The notes under the pieces were generated by a model. It saw nothing but the letters and a program-made list of their open reading frames with translations. It was not told where the DNA came from and ran no database searches. 64,000 bases of DNA, taken from UBA3069 sp050633465 (GTDB taxonomy: Bacteria; Pseudomonadota; Alphaproteobacteria; Rhodobacterales; Rhodobacteraceae). A program made the translations under genes and the position numbers. Every line of letters starts with the position of its first letter. Positions within the stretch are counted from its first letter, which is position 1. The DNA is taken from the NCBI GenBank assembly GCA_050633465.1, contig JBOEGO010000007.1, positions 74,629 to 138,628 on the forward strand, in the 5' to 3' direction. Below, piece by piece: positions 8,186-17,513 of the stretch.

Positions 8186-9204
8186 ACGCTGCGTTGATCA
8201 TCACCCGCGCCGGACCAGCCATGAGCCTGCAAGACATGGGGCGCGCTGGCCATCTGGGGCAGGGGTTGTCACGCGGTGGCGCGGCGGACCCGCTGGCATT
8301 GGCCGAGGGGCAGGCGCTGCTGGGGCAAACACCTGACACCGCAGCGATTGAAATGGCGGGCATGGGCGGGGTGTTCACTGTCACCGCGCCCTGCCGGATT
8401 GCCCTGACCGGCGCGCCGATGCTGGCCATGCTGGATGGGGTGGCGCTGCGCTGGAACGCGGCGCATCTGATGCCTGCGGGGGCCGAATTGCGCATTGGCG
8501 GGGCGCGCGCCGGTGCCTATGGCTATCTGCATGTTGCTGGCGGGATTGATGCGCCGATGATCATGGGCGCGCGTTCGGCCCATTTGTCGGGCGGGTTGGG
8601 GGCGCTGTTGCAATCGGGTGACCGTCTGGCGCTGGGCAGGGATCAGGGCAATCTGGCGGCAGTTGGCAGGGGGCTGGATGTGGCGGACCGGTTTGCGGGG
8701 GGCGAATTGCGCATTCTGGCCTCGCTCCAGACCGAAGACTTCAGTGCGGCCGAGCGTGACAGGTTTACCAATACCGAATTTCGCCGCGATGCCCGCGCCA
8801 ACCGGATGGGGATGAAGCTAACCCATGATGGCGCGCCCTTTGCCACCGCTGCGCAACTGGATGTGTTGTCCGAGGTGATCGTGCCGGGCGATGTGCAGAT
8901 GACGGGCGCGGGGTTGCCCTTTGTGCTGTTGCCCGAATGCCAGACCACGGGGGGCTATCCGCGCATCGGCACGGTGTTGCCCTGCGATATGCCCCGGGCC
9001 GCGCAGGCGGGGGCAGGGGCGCGGCTGCGGTTCCGTTTTGTCAGCCGTGCCGATGCCCTGTTGGCCGAACAGTCATACCGCGCCCATCTGGCGGGCCTGC
9101 GCGCAGCGGTGCGGCCATTGTTGCGTGATCCGGCGCAAATGGGTGATTTACTGTCATATCAATTGATCGACGGGGCGGTTTCGGCCCATCACGAAGGGGA
9201 TTAG
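8182..9204 (+). CDS. pxpC: 5-oxoprolinase subunit PxpC
   Basis: 340 residues, the KipA/AHS2-domain subunit. The N-terminus (ITRAGPAMSLQDMGRAGH) and the internal LPECQTTGGYPRIGTVL segment are typical of biotin-dependent carboxylase-like AHS2 domains. With PxpB it forms the kinase part that activates 5-oxoproline for PxpA. The start overlaps the pxpB stop by four bases, and the stop is three bases before pxpA, so all three are translationally linked. In Bacillus, homologues (KipA/KipI) were first studied as sporulation kinase modulators. The context here favours oxoprolinase. Confidence 0.93.
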   Translation: MNAALIITRAGPAMSLQDMGRAGHLGQGLSRGGAADPLALAEGQALLGQTPDTAAIEMAGMGGVFTVTAPCRIALTGAPMLAMLDGVALRWNAAHLMPAGAELRIGGARAGAYGYLHVAGGIDAPMIMGARSAHLSGGLGALLQSGDRLALGRDQGNLAAVGRGLDVADRFAGGELRILASLQTEDFSAAERDRFTNTEFRRDARANRMGMKLTHDGAPFATAAQLDVLSEVIVPGDVQMTGAGLPFVLLPECQTTGGYPRIGTVLPCDMPRAAQAGAGARLRFRFVSRADALLAEQSYRAHLAGLRAAVRPLLRDPAQMGDLLSYQLIDGAVSAHHEGD

Positions 9205-9207
9205 CAG

Positions 9208-9948
9208 ATGCGCCGGATTGATCTGAATGCCGATATGGGCGAGGGAATCGGTGATGATGCGGCGCTGCTGGGCATTGTGACCTCGGCCAATGTGGCCTGC
9301 GGATTTCATGCAGGGGGGCCGGACGACATGGCCCGCACCATGGCGCTGGCCCTGGCCAAGGGGGTCAGGGTCGGGGCGCATCCGGGGTTTGATGATCCTG
9401 CGGGGTTTGGCCGTCACCGTATGGATGTGCCGCTGGAAACCCTGCAAAACCAGATCCGGTATCAGGTGGGGGCGGCGCAGGGCATCGCCCGCGCCAATGG
9501 CACCGCATTGCACCACCTGAAACTGCATGGCGCATTGGCCAATATGGCCAGCGAGGACGCAGAGCTGGCCCGCGCCTGTTTTGACGCCGCCCTGTCGGTT
9601 GCCCCCGATATGGCGGTGATGGTGCTGGCCGCCACGGCGCAGCAACGCGCCGCCGAGGCGCTGGGAATCACTTGGCTGGGTGAAATATTTGCCGATCGCG
9701 CCTATAATGATGACGCCACGCTGGTCGATCGTGCCTTGCCCGGCGCGGTGATCCATGACGCCGCTGCGGCAGGGCGGCGCGTGGCCGATATGGCGCGTGC
9801 GGGCGCGATTATCACCGCAAACGGCGGGCAGATCGAAACGCGGATTGATACCATCTGCCTGCATGGCGACACGCCCGAGGCGGTGCATATCGCCCGCGCC
9901 GTGCGCGCCGCATTGCAGGCCGAAGGGATCGCGCTGGGCCTGTCTTAG
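9208..9948 (+). CDS. pxpA: 5-oxoprolinase subunit PxpA
   Basis: 246 residues, LamB/YcsF family. DLNADMGEG at the N-terminus, NVACGFHAGGP (about 28-38) and the VGAHPGFDD block are the signature metal/substrate segments. PxpA hydrolyses the activated oxoproline intermediate. It is the last gene of pxpBCA and starts three bases after pxpC. No terminator is obvious in the 34 bases before the convergent truA. Confidence 0.95.
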   Translation: MRRIDLNADMGEGIGDDAALLGIVTSANVACGFHAGGPDDMARTMALALAKGVRVGAHPGFDDPAGFGRHRMDVPLETLQNQIRYQVGAAQGIARANGTALHHLKLHGALANMASEDAELARACFDAALSVAPDMAVMVLAATAQQRAAEALGITWLGEIFADRAYNDDATLVDRALPGAVIHDAAAAGRRVADMARAGAIITANGGQIETRIDTICLHGDTPEAVHIARAVRAALQAEGIALGLS

Positions 9949-9982
9949 CTGCCGTGCAGGGGCTATGGCTGGCCTGACAGAA

Positions 9983-10780
9983 TTATTTCTGCGCCTGCTG
10001 CGAACACTCCGATCCCGCGAAGGGATCAACCGCATAGGTCACCCCCGCCAGATACAGCCCCTGCGGCGGGCTGACCGGGCCACAGGCATCGCGCGATTTT
10101 GCCGCCAGCGCAGCCGATACATCATCGGGCGTCCATGTGCCCGCGCCAACCCGTTCCAGCGTGCCAACAATGGAGCGCACCTGATTGTGCAGGAACGAGC
10201 GTGCGCGCAGATAAAACCGCACCTCGGGGCCGGACATGCCGTGGATCAGCTCGATACGGATTTCATCCATGGTTTTCATCGGGCTGGGTGACTGACAGGT
10301 GGTCGACCGAAAGGTGGTGAAATCGTGATGCCCGATCAGGCGTGCCGCACCGGCGCGCATCAGGTCCAGATCCAGCGGCTTTTTCACTTGCCAGACCAGC
10401 CCGTCGTCATGGGTGGCGGGGGCGCGGCGCACCAGCATACGAAAGGTATATTTCCGTTCCAACGCCCAGAACCGCGCGTGCCAGTCATCGGGCACCTGCG
10501 CCGCATCGACAATGGCCACGGGCAGAGGCTTGAGGTGGTAATTTATTGCCTCGGCCAGACGGAATGCGTTCCAGTCGCGGGACAGGTCGCAATGGGCCAC
10601 CTGTCCGGTGGCATGCACCCCCGCATCGGTGCGCCCCGCCGCCGCGATTTTATGCGGGCCGGGCGCGATTTTGGCCAGGGCAGATTCGATCGCCCCCTGC
10701 ACCGAGGGGAAATCTGTCTGGCGCTGCCATCCGTAAAAGGGCGCGCCATTATATTCGACTTTCAGGGCATATCTGGGCAT
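9983..10780 (-). CDS. truA: tRNA pseudouridine(38-40) synthase
   Basis: 265 residues. TruA isomerises uridines 38, 39 and 40 in the anticodon stem-loop of tRNAs. The catalytic aspartate is D52 in AGRTDAGVHATGQ, the family signature, and the C-terminal RSFLHNQVRSIVG block is also present. Length and N-terminus (MPRYALKVEYNGAPFYGWQ) are canonical. It is convergent with pxpA and divergent from ycjX. Confidence 0.96.
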   Translation of the reverse strand: MPRYALKVEYNGAPFYGWQRQTDFPSVQGAIESALAKIAPGPHKIAAAGRTDAGVHATGQVAHCDLSRDWNAFRLAEAINYHLKPLPVAIVDAAQVPDDWHARFWALERKYTFRMLVRRAPATHDDGLVWQVKKPLDLDLMRAGAARLIGHHDFTTFRSTTCQSPSPMKTMDEIRIELIHGMSGPEVRFYLRARSFLHNQVRSIVGTLERVGAGTWTPDDVSAALAAKSRDACGPVSPPQGLYLAGVTYAVDPFAGSECSQQAQK

Positions 10781-10912
10781 GGCCCCCCATTAGCGCATCG
10801 TTTCACCGCTGGGAAGTAGATGCATGCACCGCAGCACTGGCAGAATGTGCGGCACGCCCCTATCTTGGATACAAAGGTGCCGTTACAGGCGCGCATTAAG
10901 GGGACGGGCAGT

Positions 10913-12325
10913 TTGGTCATAGGACGATTGGCAGACGGAATCACCCGCCAGGTCGAGGCCGTGGGCGATACGATTTCGGGCGCTTTCATGGAACCGGTGA
11001 TCCGGCTGGGGGTCACGGGGCTGGCGCGTTCGGGCAAGACGGTGTTCATAACGTCACTGGTGGCCAATATGCTGGACCGTGCCCGCATGACGGGGCTGAC
11101 CGCGCAGGGCGAGGGACGCATTCTGGCGGCGTTCCTGCAACCACAACCCGATGACACCGTGCCGCGTTTCGATTTCGAACAGCACCTTGCTGCGCTGACC
11201 GCGCCAGAGCCACATTGGCCCGACAGCACGCGGGCGGTGTCCGAATTGCGCCTGTCGCTGCGGGTGCGTCCGGCGGGGTTGCTGGCGGGGTTGCAGGGGC
11301 CGCGCACGGTGCATCTGGATATTGTCGATTACCCCGGTGAATGGCTGCTGGATCTGGGCCTGCTGGACAAAAGTTATGAACAATGGTCAGCCGAGGCGCT
11401 GACCCGCATCGCTGCGCGCCCGCAGGCGGCGGCGTTTCGGGATGCGCTGGGCGGGCTGCAACCCGATGCGCCCCATGACGAACCGCAGGCGCAGAGGCTG
11501 GCCCGGACCTTTACCGATTACCTGAACGCGGCGCGGGATGCGGGGTTTTACGACTGCACACCGGGGCGGTTTTTGCTGCCCGGTGATCTGGCGGGATCGC
11601 CAGTTCTGACCTTTGCGCCGCTGCCTGCATCGGATGCGCCGCGCCGGTCGCTGGCGCGGGAAATGGCCCGCCGGTTCGAGGCATATAAAAAACAGGTGGT
11701 GCAGCCGTTTTTTCGTGATCATTTCACACGTATTGACCGTCAGATTGTGCTGGTCGATGCCTTGGGCGCCATTCACAACGGCCCGCAGGCGGTGGCGGAA
11801 ATGCGCAGCGCCATGGGCGAAATCCTGTCCACGTTCCGCCCCGGTCGCAATGCTTTCTTGTCGCGCCTGTTGATGGGCAAACGCGTGGAACGCATCCTGT
11901 TTGCCGCCACCAAATCGGATCATCTGCACCACAGCCAACACCCCCGCCTGACGGCGATCATGGAGGCGCTGACCCGTCAGGCCCGTGACCGCGCCGATTT
12001 TGCCGGGGCGCAGACCGATGCCATGGCCATCGCCGCCCTGCGCGCCACAGTCGAGGAAACCCTGCAACACGACGGGCGTGCATTGGACTGCGTGCGCGGG
12101 CGGCTGTTGGATACAGGCAAACAGGCGGCGTTTTACCCCGGCGAACTGCCTCAGGATCCGGCGCGCATCCTGTCACAGGCGCAGGCGGGTGCATCCGGTT
12201 GGCTGGATGCGGATTACGGCGTGATGCGGTTTGCCCCCGCGAAACTGTCGCTGAAACCGGGCGAGGGGCCGCCGCATATCCGGCTGGACCGCGCCGCGCA
12301 ATTTCTGTTCGGGGATAAGTTGTGA
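10913..12325 (+). CDS. ycjX: YcjX family GTP-binding protein
   Basis: 470 residues from the proposed TTG start at 10913, which follows AAGGGGAC and matches where homologues begin (VIGRLADGI...). An in-frame ATG at 10820 would add 31 residues that do not look like the family, so the start is uncertain. A P-loop GLARSGKT lies at 36-43, followed by DIVDYPGEWLLD (Walker B/DxxG-like). YcjX is a stress-associated NTPase, in E. coli near the phage shock genes and paired with YcjF. That pairing is kept here, but with a GNAT gene between them; starts and stops overlap by four bases. Confidence 0.9.
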   Translation: MVIGRLADGITRQVEAVGDTISGAFMEPVIRLGVTGLARSGKTVFITSLVANMLDRARMTGLTAQGEGRILAAFLQPQPDDTVPRFDFEQHLAALTAPEPHWPDSTRAVSELRLSLRVRPAGLLAGLQGPRTVHLDIVDYPGEWLLDLGLLDKSYEQWSAEALTRIAARPQAAAFRDALGGLQPDAPHDEPQAQRLARTFTDYLNAARDAGFYDCTPGRFLLPGDLAGSPVLTFAPLPASDAPRRSLAREMARRFEAYKKQVVQPFFRDHFTRIDRQIVLVDALGAIHNGPQAVAEMRSAMGEILSTFRPGRNAFLSRLLMGKRVERILFAATKSDHLHHSQHPRLTAIMEALTRQARDRADFAGAQTDAMAIAALRATVEETLQHDGRALDCVRGRLLDTGKQAAFYPGELPQDPARILSQAQAGASGWLDADYGVMRFAPAKLSLKPGEGPPHIRLDRAAQFLFGDKL

Positions 12326-12801
12326 CACTGTATGTTCGCCCCCCCGAACCGGCGCGCCTGCGCGATGTGCCGCGATTGGTGGCGATCCTGCGTTCGTTCG
12401 GGCGCGAGGCCGATTGGCTGCCGCGCCGCCGTTCGCGCCTGACGGATTTGCGCATGGTTACATTGCTGGTGCGGCGCGGGCAGGTGCAAATACTGCGCGA
12501 TGCCCGTGGCCCTGTGGGGTTTATCGCCCGCGACGGGGTGCGCGTTCATGCGCTATACGTGCTGGCACGCGGGCGCGGGCAGGGTGCGGGGCGGCGGCTT
12601 CTGGACAGTGCGAAACAACAGGCCAACCGCCTGGAACTGTGGACCGCCGTGGCCAATGACAATGCTCGCGGGTTTTATACCGCACAGGGGTTTGCCGAAA
12701 TCCAGCGCAGCGATGGCGCGGGCAATGATGAAAACATCCCCGATATCCATATGGTCTGGCAAAAATCCCGGCCCGCCGCCGATGAAAGGCATTTCGCATG
12801 A
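12322..12801 (+). CDS. GNAT-family N-acetyltransferase
   Basis: 159 residues. The acetyl-CoA-binding motif A is recognisable as VHALYVLARGRGQGAGRRLL (about 73-92), followed by ELWTAVANDNARGFYTAQGF, a typical motif B with the conserved N...FY...GF pattern. The GTG start at 12322 overlaps the ycjX stop, and the gene overlaps ycjF by four bases (ATGA), so it is translationally coupled between the two. The acceptor substrate is unknown. The tight insertion suggests co-expression with the YcjX/YcjF envelope-stress pair. Confidence 0.88.
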   Translation: MTLYVRPPEPARLRDVPRLVAILRSFGREADWLPRRRSRLTDLRMVTLLVRRGQVQILRDARGPVGFIARDGVRVHALYVLARGRGQGAGRRLLDSAKQQANRLELWTAVANDNARGFYTAQGFAEIQRSDGAGNDENIPDIHMVWQKSRPAADERHFA

Positions 12802-13799
12802 ATGACGCCCCCAAAGGCCCGATCCTGATTGATCTGGACGCCCCGCCCGAACAGGGGCCGGATATGGCACCCCCCGTGCCCGATCTGGCCGCGCACCCGG
12901 CGCAGGGGCGGGCGATGCAGGCCGCGGCGGTGCTGGCGACGCGCAAACCTTCGCGCCTTTCGCGCTGGTTCTGGGGCCTGCTGGTGGCCTTTGTCGGGGC
13001 GGCGGTTTCGGTTGCGGCATGGGATTTCGCCATGGGGCTGGTGGCGCGCCAGCCGGTGCTGGGCTGGGCGGTGACGGGGCTGGGCGCGGCGCTGTTGCTG
13101 GTTGCGCTGATCATCATTATCCGCGAATTGGCCGCATTTTCGCGCCTTGCCCGCATCGACCGTTTGCAACACGCCGCCCGCGAGGCAGCACTGGCCCCCG
13201 ATCTGGCCCCCGCCCGCGCCGTGATCAAGGATCTGACCGCGCTATATGCGGCGCGCGATGATCTGGATTGGCACCGCGACCGATTGAGCGAACGCCTGAA
13301 CGATGTGTTCGACGCCCCCGCCCTGATCGCATTGGCCGAGGCCGAACTGATGGCCCCGCTGGACGCCCGCGCCCTGCAAGAGGTAGAGGCCGCGGCACGG
13401 CAGGTTGCCACCGTCACGGCCCTTGTGCCACTGGCCATGGCCGATGTGGTGGCGGCGCTGACATCCAACATCCGCATGATCCGCCGCGTCGCCGAGGTAT
13501 ACGGCGGGCGCTCGGGCATGTTGGGCAGTTGGCGGCTGACCCGCGCCGTGATGACCCATCTGGTCGCCACGGGCGCGGTGGCCATGGGCGACGATATGAT
13601 CGGGTCCTTCGTGGGCGGTGGTGTGCTGGGCAAACTGTCGCGCCGTTTCGGCGAAGGCGTGGTCAACGGCGCGCTGACCGCCCGCGTCGGTGTCGCCGCG
13701 ATGGAAGTCTGCCGCCCTGTGCCATTTACGAAACGCACCCGCCCCTCTGTTACTGCCACGGTTAAGCGTGCGTTGACAGGGCTTTTCTCCCAAAGCTAG
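12798..13799 (+). CDS. ycjF: YcjF/TIGR01620 family membrane protein (DUF697)
   Basis: 333 residues. An N-terminal, proline-rich cytoplasmic segment of about 50 residues precedes two membrane helices (about 58-80 and 88-112: WFWGLLVAFVGAAVSVAAW; VTGLGAALLLVALIIII). A soluble DUF697-type domain follows, with a hydrophobic glycine-rich end (MGDDMIGSFVGGGVLGKLSRR). YcjF is the usual partner of YcjX; the molecular role is unknown. It overlaps the GNAT gene by four bases. Confidence 0.88.
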   Translation: MNDAPKGPILIDLDAPPEQGPDMAPPVPDLAAHPAQGRAMQAAAVLATRKPSRLSRWFWGLLVAFVGAAVSVAAWDFAMGLVARQPVLGWAVTGLGAALLLVALIIIIRELAAFSRLARIDRLQHAAREAALAPDLAPARAVIKDLTALYAARDDLDWHRDRLSERLNDVFDAPALIALAEAELMAPLDARALQEVEAAARQVATVTALVPLAMADVVAALTSNIRMIRRVAEVYGGRSGMLGSWRLTRAVMTHLVATGAVAMGDDMIGSFVGGGVLGKLSRRFGEGVVNGALTARVGVAAMEVCRPVPFTKRTRPSVTATVKRALTGLFSQS

Positions 13800-13839
13800 T
13801 CTGCCCGCTATTCTTTCATAGATTAGAAGGTGTTGGCGG

Positions 13840-16821
13840 TTGGAAGGTTTGGCGATTGTTTTGGGCGTGGTCTATGGGTTGATGATCCTGATCGGGCTGC
13901 CTTTTTTACTGTTTGCAAACGCGGGGCTGCGCCGCCGGATTGATGCGCTAGAGGCGCGGCTGGCATCGCTGGCCACATCCGAGCAGATGCAGCCCGTTGA
14001 TCCGCAAGCCCTGCGACAAGTGGCACCGCAGGTCACGCCCCCCGCGGCACCGTCACCGGCTGGGCTGGGTGAAAAGACGCCGCATGATATGCCTGCTGAA
14101 ATACCTGACGAAACGCCCGACGAAACGCCCGACGAAATGCCTGCCGAAACCTTGGCCGCGGCGACGCCCAAAACCGGCGCATCGGACAAGGCCAAAGTCG
14201 AGGGCGATGCGCCCGCGGCGGCGGATCGCCCTGCGGCGGCACGGGTCTATGCCCCGATTGCCCCGAAAACCCCCGAAACACCTGCGCAAAACTATGTGTT
14301 CAATGATCGCAACCGTGCGGCGCTGGCGGCCTGGCTGACCGAAAACTGGGTGCTGGCCGTGGCCGCGCTGTCGCTGGTTCTGGGCGGTGTGTTTATGGTG
14401 CAATACGGCGTGGAAAACGGTTTGCTAACCCCGTTCTGGCGCGTCATGGGCGTGCTGGCCATGGGCGCTGGCCTGATCGCGGGGGGCGAATTTATCCGCC
14501 GCCGTGCGGGCGACGATGCAGGCGCGACCAAGCATTTGCCATCCACCCTGTCTGGCGCGGGGCTGTTCGCGCTGTTCGCAGGGGTGGTGGCGGCACGCGG
14601 GTTATACGGGTTGATCGGGGCCGAGCTGGCGCTGGTCGGGCTGGTCTGCGTGTCGGCGCTTGCGGTGCTATTGGGGTGGTTTTACGGGCCTGTGCTGGCG
14701 GCGGTTGGCATTGTCGGTGCCACGGTTGCGCCCTTTCTTGTGGGGGGCAGTTCGGATGCGCCATGGGTGTTCTATTACTACTTCGCCTTGATCGCTGTGG
14801 CCGGTTTGGCGGTGGATACGGTGAAACGCTGGGCATGGGTGTCGGCGGTTGTGTTGATCGCCACGGTGTCAGGCGCTGCCTTGCTGTTTCTGGACGGCGC
14901 GGCGGAATTGCATTTCATGGCCTTCTTGTTGGTGGTCAGCATCGCGGCCACGGCTATTCCCGTGCGCAGTCTGACACCCCGCCACAACGGGCCATCTGTT
15001 TTGTCGCTGTTGATGTCGTTCAAAGCGGACAGGGCCACAACAGACAGGTCCACCAAAGACAGGGCCAAAGCGCTGACATTGCCCGATTTCCCGACCCGTC
15101 TGGTGATCGGCGTGATGGCTGTGTCCAGCTTTGCGGGGTGGTTCATGGTGGCCGATGCGCATAGCGCCGATATGGAATTGCTGGCGTTGCTGTTCCTGTT
15201 GGTGCTGCTGGTCCTGTCGGTGATCTGGATGCGCGATGCCCCTGCTTTGGCCGAAATGCCCGTGTTGCCGGGGGGGGCGTTTCTGGCCGCGCTGGCGGTT
15301 GGCGGATCTGGGCAGGGGGCGCTGTTTCAACAGGGGCGCGCCGCAATGGATCGCGCTCCCGAAGTGGCCGCACCAATGACATTCACCATCCTGTCGTTGA
15401 TGGCGGCCTTTGTCACGGTGCTGTTGTTCTGGCGGCTGCATTGGGCGCACCGATCCGAGGGGCAATTGGCCCTGACCCTGCGGGCGCTGTCGGCGGCGGT
15501 ATTCCTGCCCTCGGCCATCATGGCGCTGTCGATGCTGTGGAACCCCGCGGCGCTGCTGGGTGATTACATCTGGGCGCTGCATGTGTTGGCGGGGGCGGCT
15601 CTGTTGACCCTGTTGGCCGAACGCATTGCGCGGATGACCGAGGGACCGGACCGCCTGTTGCGGGTGGCATTCTTTGCCGTGGGGGCGCTGGTGTTGATCG
15701 CGCTGGCGCTGTTCCTGATCCTGACCAAGGGCGCGCTGACGCTGGCCTTGGCGGTGATGGTTTTGCTGACCGTTCTGTTGGACCGGCGGTTCAACCTGCC
15801 GCTGCTGGACGGGTTCATTCAGTTGGGTGTTGTGGTGATCGGATACCGTTTGGTGATTGATCCGGGGGTCGATCGTGCCCTGTCTGGGTCACTGGCGCAG
15901 ATACTGCTGATCTATGGCGGCACATTGGTGTTGATGGCGGCGGCGTGGTGGTTTGCGGGGCACCGCAAGGGCAGCGCAGCGCGGGTGATGCTGGAAAGCG
16001 CCTGCTGGACCATTGGCGGCGTGTTTGCCAACCTGTTGTTGATCCGCGCCGTGGGTCGTGCGGATGAAACCAGCCACTGGGTGCTGGGACCGATGGCGGC
16101 GATCTGGTTTGGATCGGCCGCAAACCAGATCTACCGGATGCGGATTGGCGGCAAGTTGTCGACGCTGGTGCGCGGCGGTTTGGCGCTGTGTTTCACGCTG
16201 GTCGGGCTGGGTGTTGTGGCGCTGCTGGCCAGTTTGTCCAACCCTTTGTTTTTCAGCAGCGAAAGGGTGCTGGGGGTCGCGTTTTTCAATTCGCTGGCGG
16301 TGGCCTGTTTGCCAGTGGCAGCGGTGTTTGCCGTCGCCGCATGGAAGGTGGCCGGTCCCAAGGGGCGCGGGTTCAAACCCTTGATCTGCATGGCTCTGCT
16401 GGCGGTTGGTTGCTATCTGGCCCTGTCGGTGCGCCACCTGTGGCATGGTGCCAACATCAGCCTGCGTCAGGGTGTCTATGACGGAGAGCTGTATTCCTAT
16501 ACCGTGGCGCTGTTGCTGCTTTCGGTGGGGATGCTGTTTCTGGCTTTTGCGCGGCGCAACGACACCCTGCGCAAGCTGGCGATGGCAGGGGTTGGCGTGA
16601 CCATCGCCAAGGTGTTCCTGATCGACATGAGCGGGCTGGCGGGGCTGATCCGTGTCGCCAGTTTCATGGGGTTGGGCCTGTCGCTGGCGGGGCTGGCATG
16701 GCTGAACCGTGTGATGGCCGCGCAATGGGACAAGGGGCAGGATGGGCAGGATGGGCAGGATGGCCCGCCCGAGGCCAAGTCGGAACAGGCGGATGCACCG
16801 CCTGAAGATCCCTTAGCGTAG
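13840..16821 (+). CDS. DUF2339 large polytopic membrane protein
   Basis: 993 residues. An N-terminal membrane helix (about 5-25) is followed by a short coiled coil (LRRRIDALEARLASL) and a disordered, acidic Pro-rich linker (about 60-150) with PDET-type repeats. From about residue 165 on there are more than twenty hydrophobic helices filling the rest. This is the DUF2339 layout; function unknown. The start is TTG at 13840, preceded by AGAAGG; no ATG fits. The C-terminus carries the short repeat DGQDGQDGQDG and an acidic tail. Its stop overlaps the convergent haemoglobin gene by nine bases. It may be cotranscribed with ycjF, 40 bases upstream. Confidence 0.85.
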   Translation: MEGLAIVLGVVYGLMILIGLPFLLFANAGLRRRIDALEARLASLATSEQMQPVDPQALRQVAPQVTPPAAPSPAGLGEKTPHDMPAEIPDETPDETPDEMPAETLAAATPKTGASDKAKVEGDAPAAADRPAAARVYAPIAPKTPETPAQNYVFNDRNRAALAAWLTENWVLAVAALSLVLGGVFMVQYGVENGLLTPFWRVMGVLAMGAGLIAGGEFIRRRAGDDAGATKHLPSTLSGAGLFALFAGVVAARGLYGLIGAELALVGLVCVSALAVLLGWFYGPVLAAVGIVGATVAPFLVGGSSDAPWVFYYYFALIAVAGLAVDTVKRWAWVSAVVLIATVSGAALLFLDGAAELHFMAFLLVVSIAATAIPVRSLTPRHNGPSVLSLLMSFKADRATTDRSTKDRAKALTLPDFPTRLVIGVMAVSSFAGWFMVADAHSADMELLALLFLLVLLVLSVIWMRDAPALAEMPVLPGGAFLAALAVGGSGQGALFQQGRAAMDRAPEVAAPMTFTILSLMAAFVTVLLFWRLHWAHRSEGQLALTLRALSAAVFLPSAIMALSMLWNPAALLGDYIWALHVLAGAALLTLLAERIARMTEGPDRLLRVAFFAVGALVLIALALFLILTKGALTLALAVMVLLTVLLDRRFNLPLLDGFIQLGVVVIGYRLVIDPGVDRALSGSLAQILLIYGGTLVLMAAAWWFAGHRKGSAARVMLESACWTIGGVFANLLLIRAVGRADETSHWVLGPMAAIWFGSAANQIYRMRIGGKLSTLVRGGLALCFTLVGLGVVALLASLSNPLFFSSERVLGVAFFNSLAVACLPVAAVFAVAAWKVAGPKGRGFKPLICMALLAVGCYLALSVRHLWHGANISLRQGVYDGELYSYTVALLLLSVGMLFLAFARRNDTLRKLAMAGVGVTIAKVFLIDMSGLAGLIRVASFMGLGLSLAGLAWLNRVMAAQWDKGQDGQDGQDGPPEAKSEQADAPPEDPLA

Positions 16822-17220
16822 TTTGGGGATGCCGCCGGGCAGGGTTTCGCGTTCGACCACGCCTGCACGCAGGGATCGCCCGATCCGGTGTGCCAGTTGT
16901 GACCAGGCCGCCGCCTGATCGGGGCGTAATTCGCTGCGCAGGGTCAGGTCGAACAGGCCCAGCCAGGTGTCGAACATGCCGGGTTTGACGTTGCCTGCAT
17001 CGCGGTGAACCACCAGCGGATTGCCGTCATAGCTGCGTTCAAACAGGATCGCATTGGCCCAGAAGCGGGTGATCTTTTCCTCGTGCTTGGGCCAGTCGGT
17101 GATATGGGCGGAAAACACCGGGCCAAGGCCGGGATGTTGGCGCACCAACTCGTAGAACGCGGCCACAACGCGGGCGATTTCATCGCGGGTGACATCGAAT
17201 TTGGGCGGCAGGATGGACAT
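16813..17220 (-). CDS. Group III truncated haemoglobin
   Basis: 135 residues, a 2-on-2 globin of class III. Key positions fall where they do in Campylobacter Ctb: a Tyr in AAFYELVR (B10 candidate, Y23), H46 (E7), proximal H72 (F8, in VVHRDAG) and W86 (G8, in FDTWLGLF). These proteins bind O2/NO with high affinity and are linked to nitrosative or oxygen stress. The physiological role here is not known. The open frame extends to 17406, but the ATG at 17220 follows AAAGG and matches the family start. Cytoplasmic. It is convergent with and overlaps the DUF2339 stop. Confidence 0.9.
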   Translation of the reverse strand: MSILPPKFDVTRDEIARVVAAFYELVRQHPGLGPVFSAHITDWPKHEEKITRFWANAILFERSYDGNPLVVHRDAGNVKPGMFDTWLGLFDLTLRSELRPDQAAAWSQLAHRIGRSLRAGVVERETLPGGIPKLR

Positions 17221-17310
17221 GGGCGGGCCTTTGGCGCTGTGCGTGTTGGCATTGGGTATAATGTTGCTGCGGGATTTGCCATAGGGCGGGGCGTCGCGGG
17301 GATGCGCCGA

Positions 17311-17348
17311 CAGGAGCCTGCGGCGCGAGTATTTTTGCCAAGAAAAAG
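17311..17348. repeat. Dispersed 38-bp intergenic repeat, copy 1
   Basis: A 38-base element beginning CAGGAGCCTGCGGCGCGAGT and ending CCAAGAAAAAG. It recurs at 26620-26657 with two mismatches, and its A-rich half recurs inverted at 26704-26725. Both places are intergenic. It resembles the short palindromic-type repeats scattered through Rhodobacteraceae chromosomes. Confidence 0.8.
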
Positions 17349-17478
17349 CAGCGGCTGGCGGTATTGCGGCGCACCACGCGGCGCCAGCCCGCGTGGCCAC
17401 GCCCAACCAAGAGGGTTTTTCGTCAGAAAATCACCGAGTGGGCGGGAGTTTTGCCTGTGTGACAGTTGTTTTGACCAC

Positions 17479-17507
17479 TGGACGGGGCGCGGGGGCCGTC
17501 CTATAAC
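17479..17507 (+). promoter_or_regulatory. Candidate ileS promoter
   Basis: TGGACG (17479-17484), 17-base spacer, TATAAC (17502-17507). The expected start of transcription, about seven bases on, coincides with the A of the ATG at 17514 that opens the Ile-rich leader ORF. Confidence 0.5.
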
Positions 17508-17513
17508 GCGGCC

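Noticed and set aside
10820..10912. ATG start of ycjX at 10820
   Set aside because: The extra 31 residues do not look like the family. TTG 10913 follows AAGGGGAC and matches the usual N-terminus. Kept as an alternative only.
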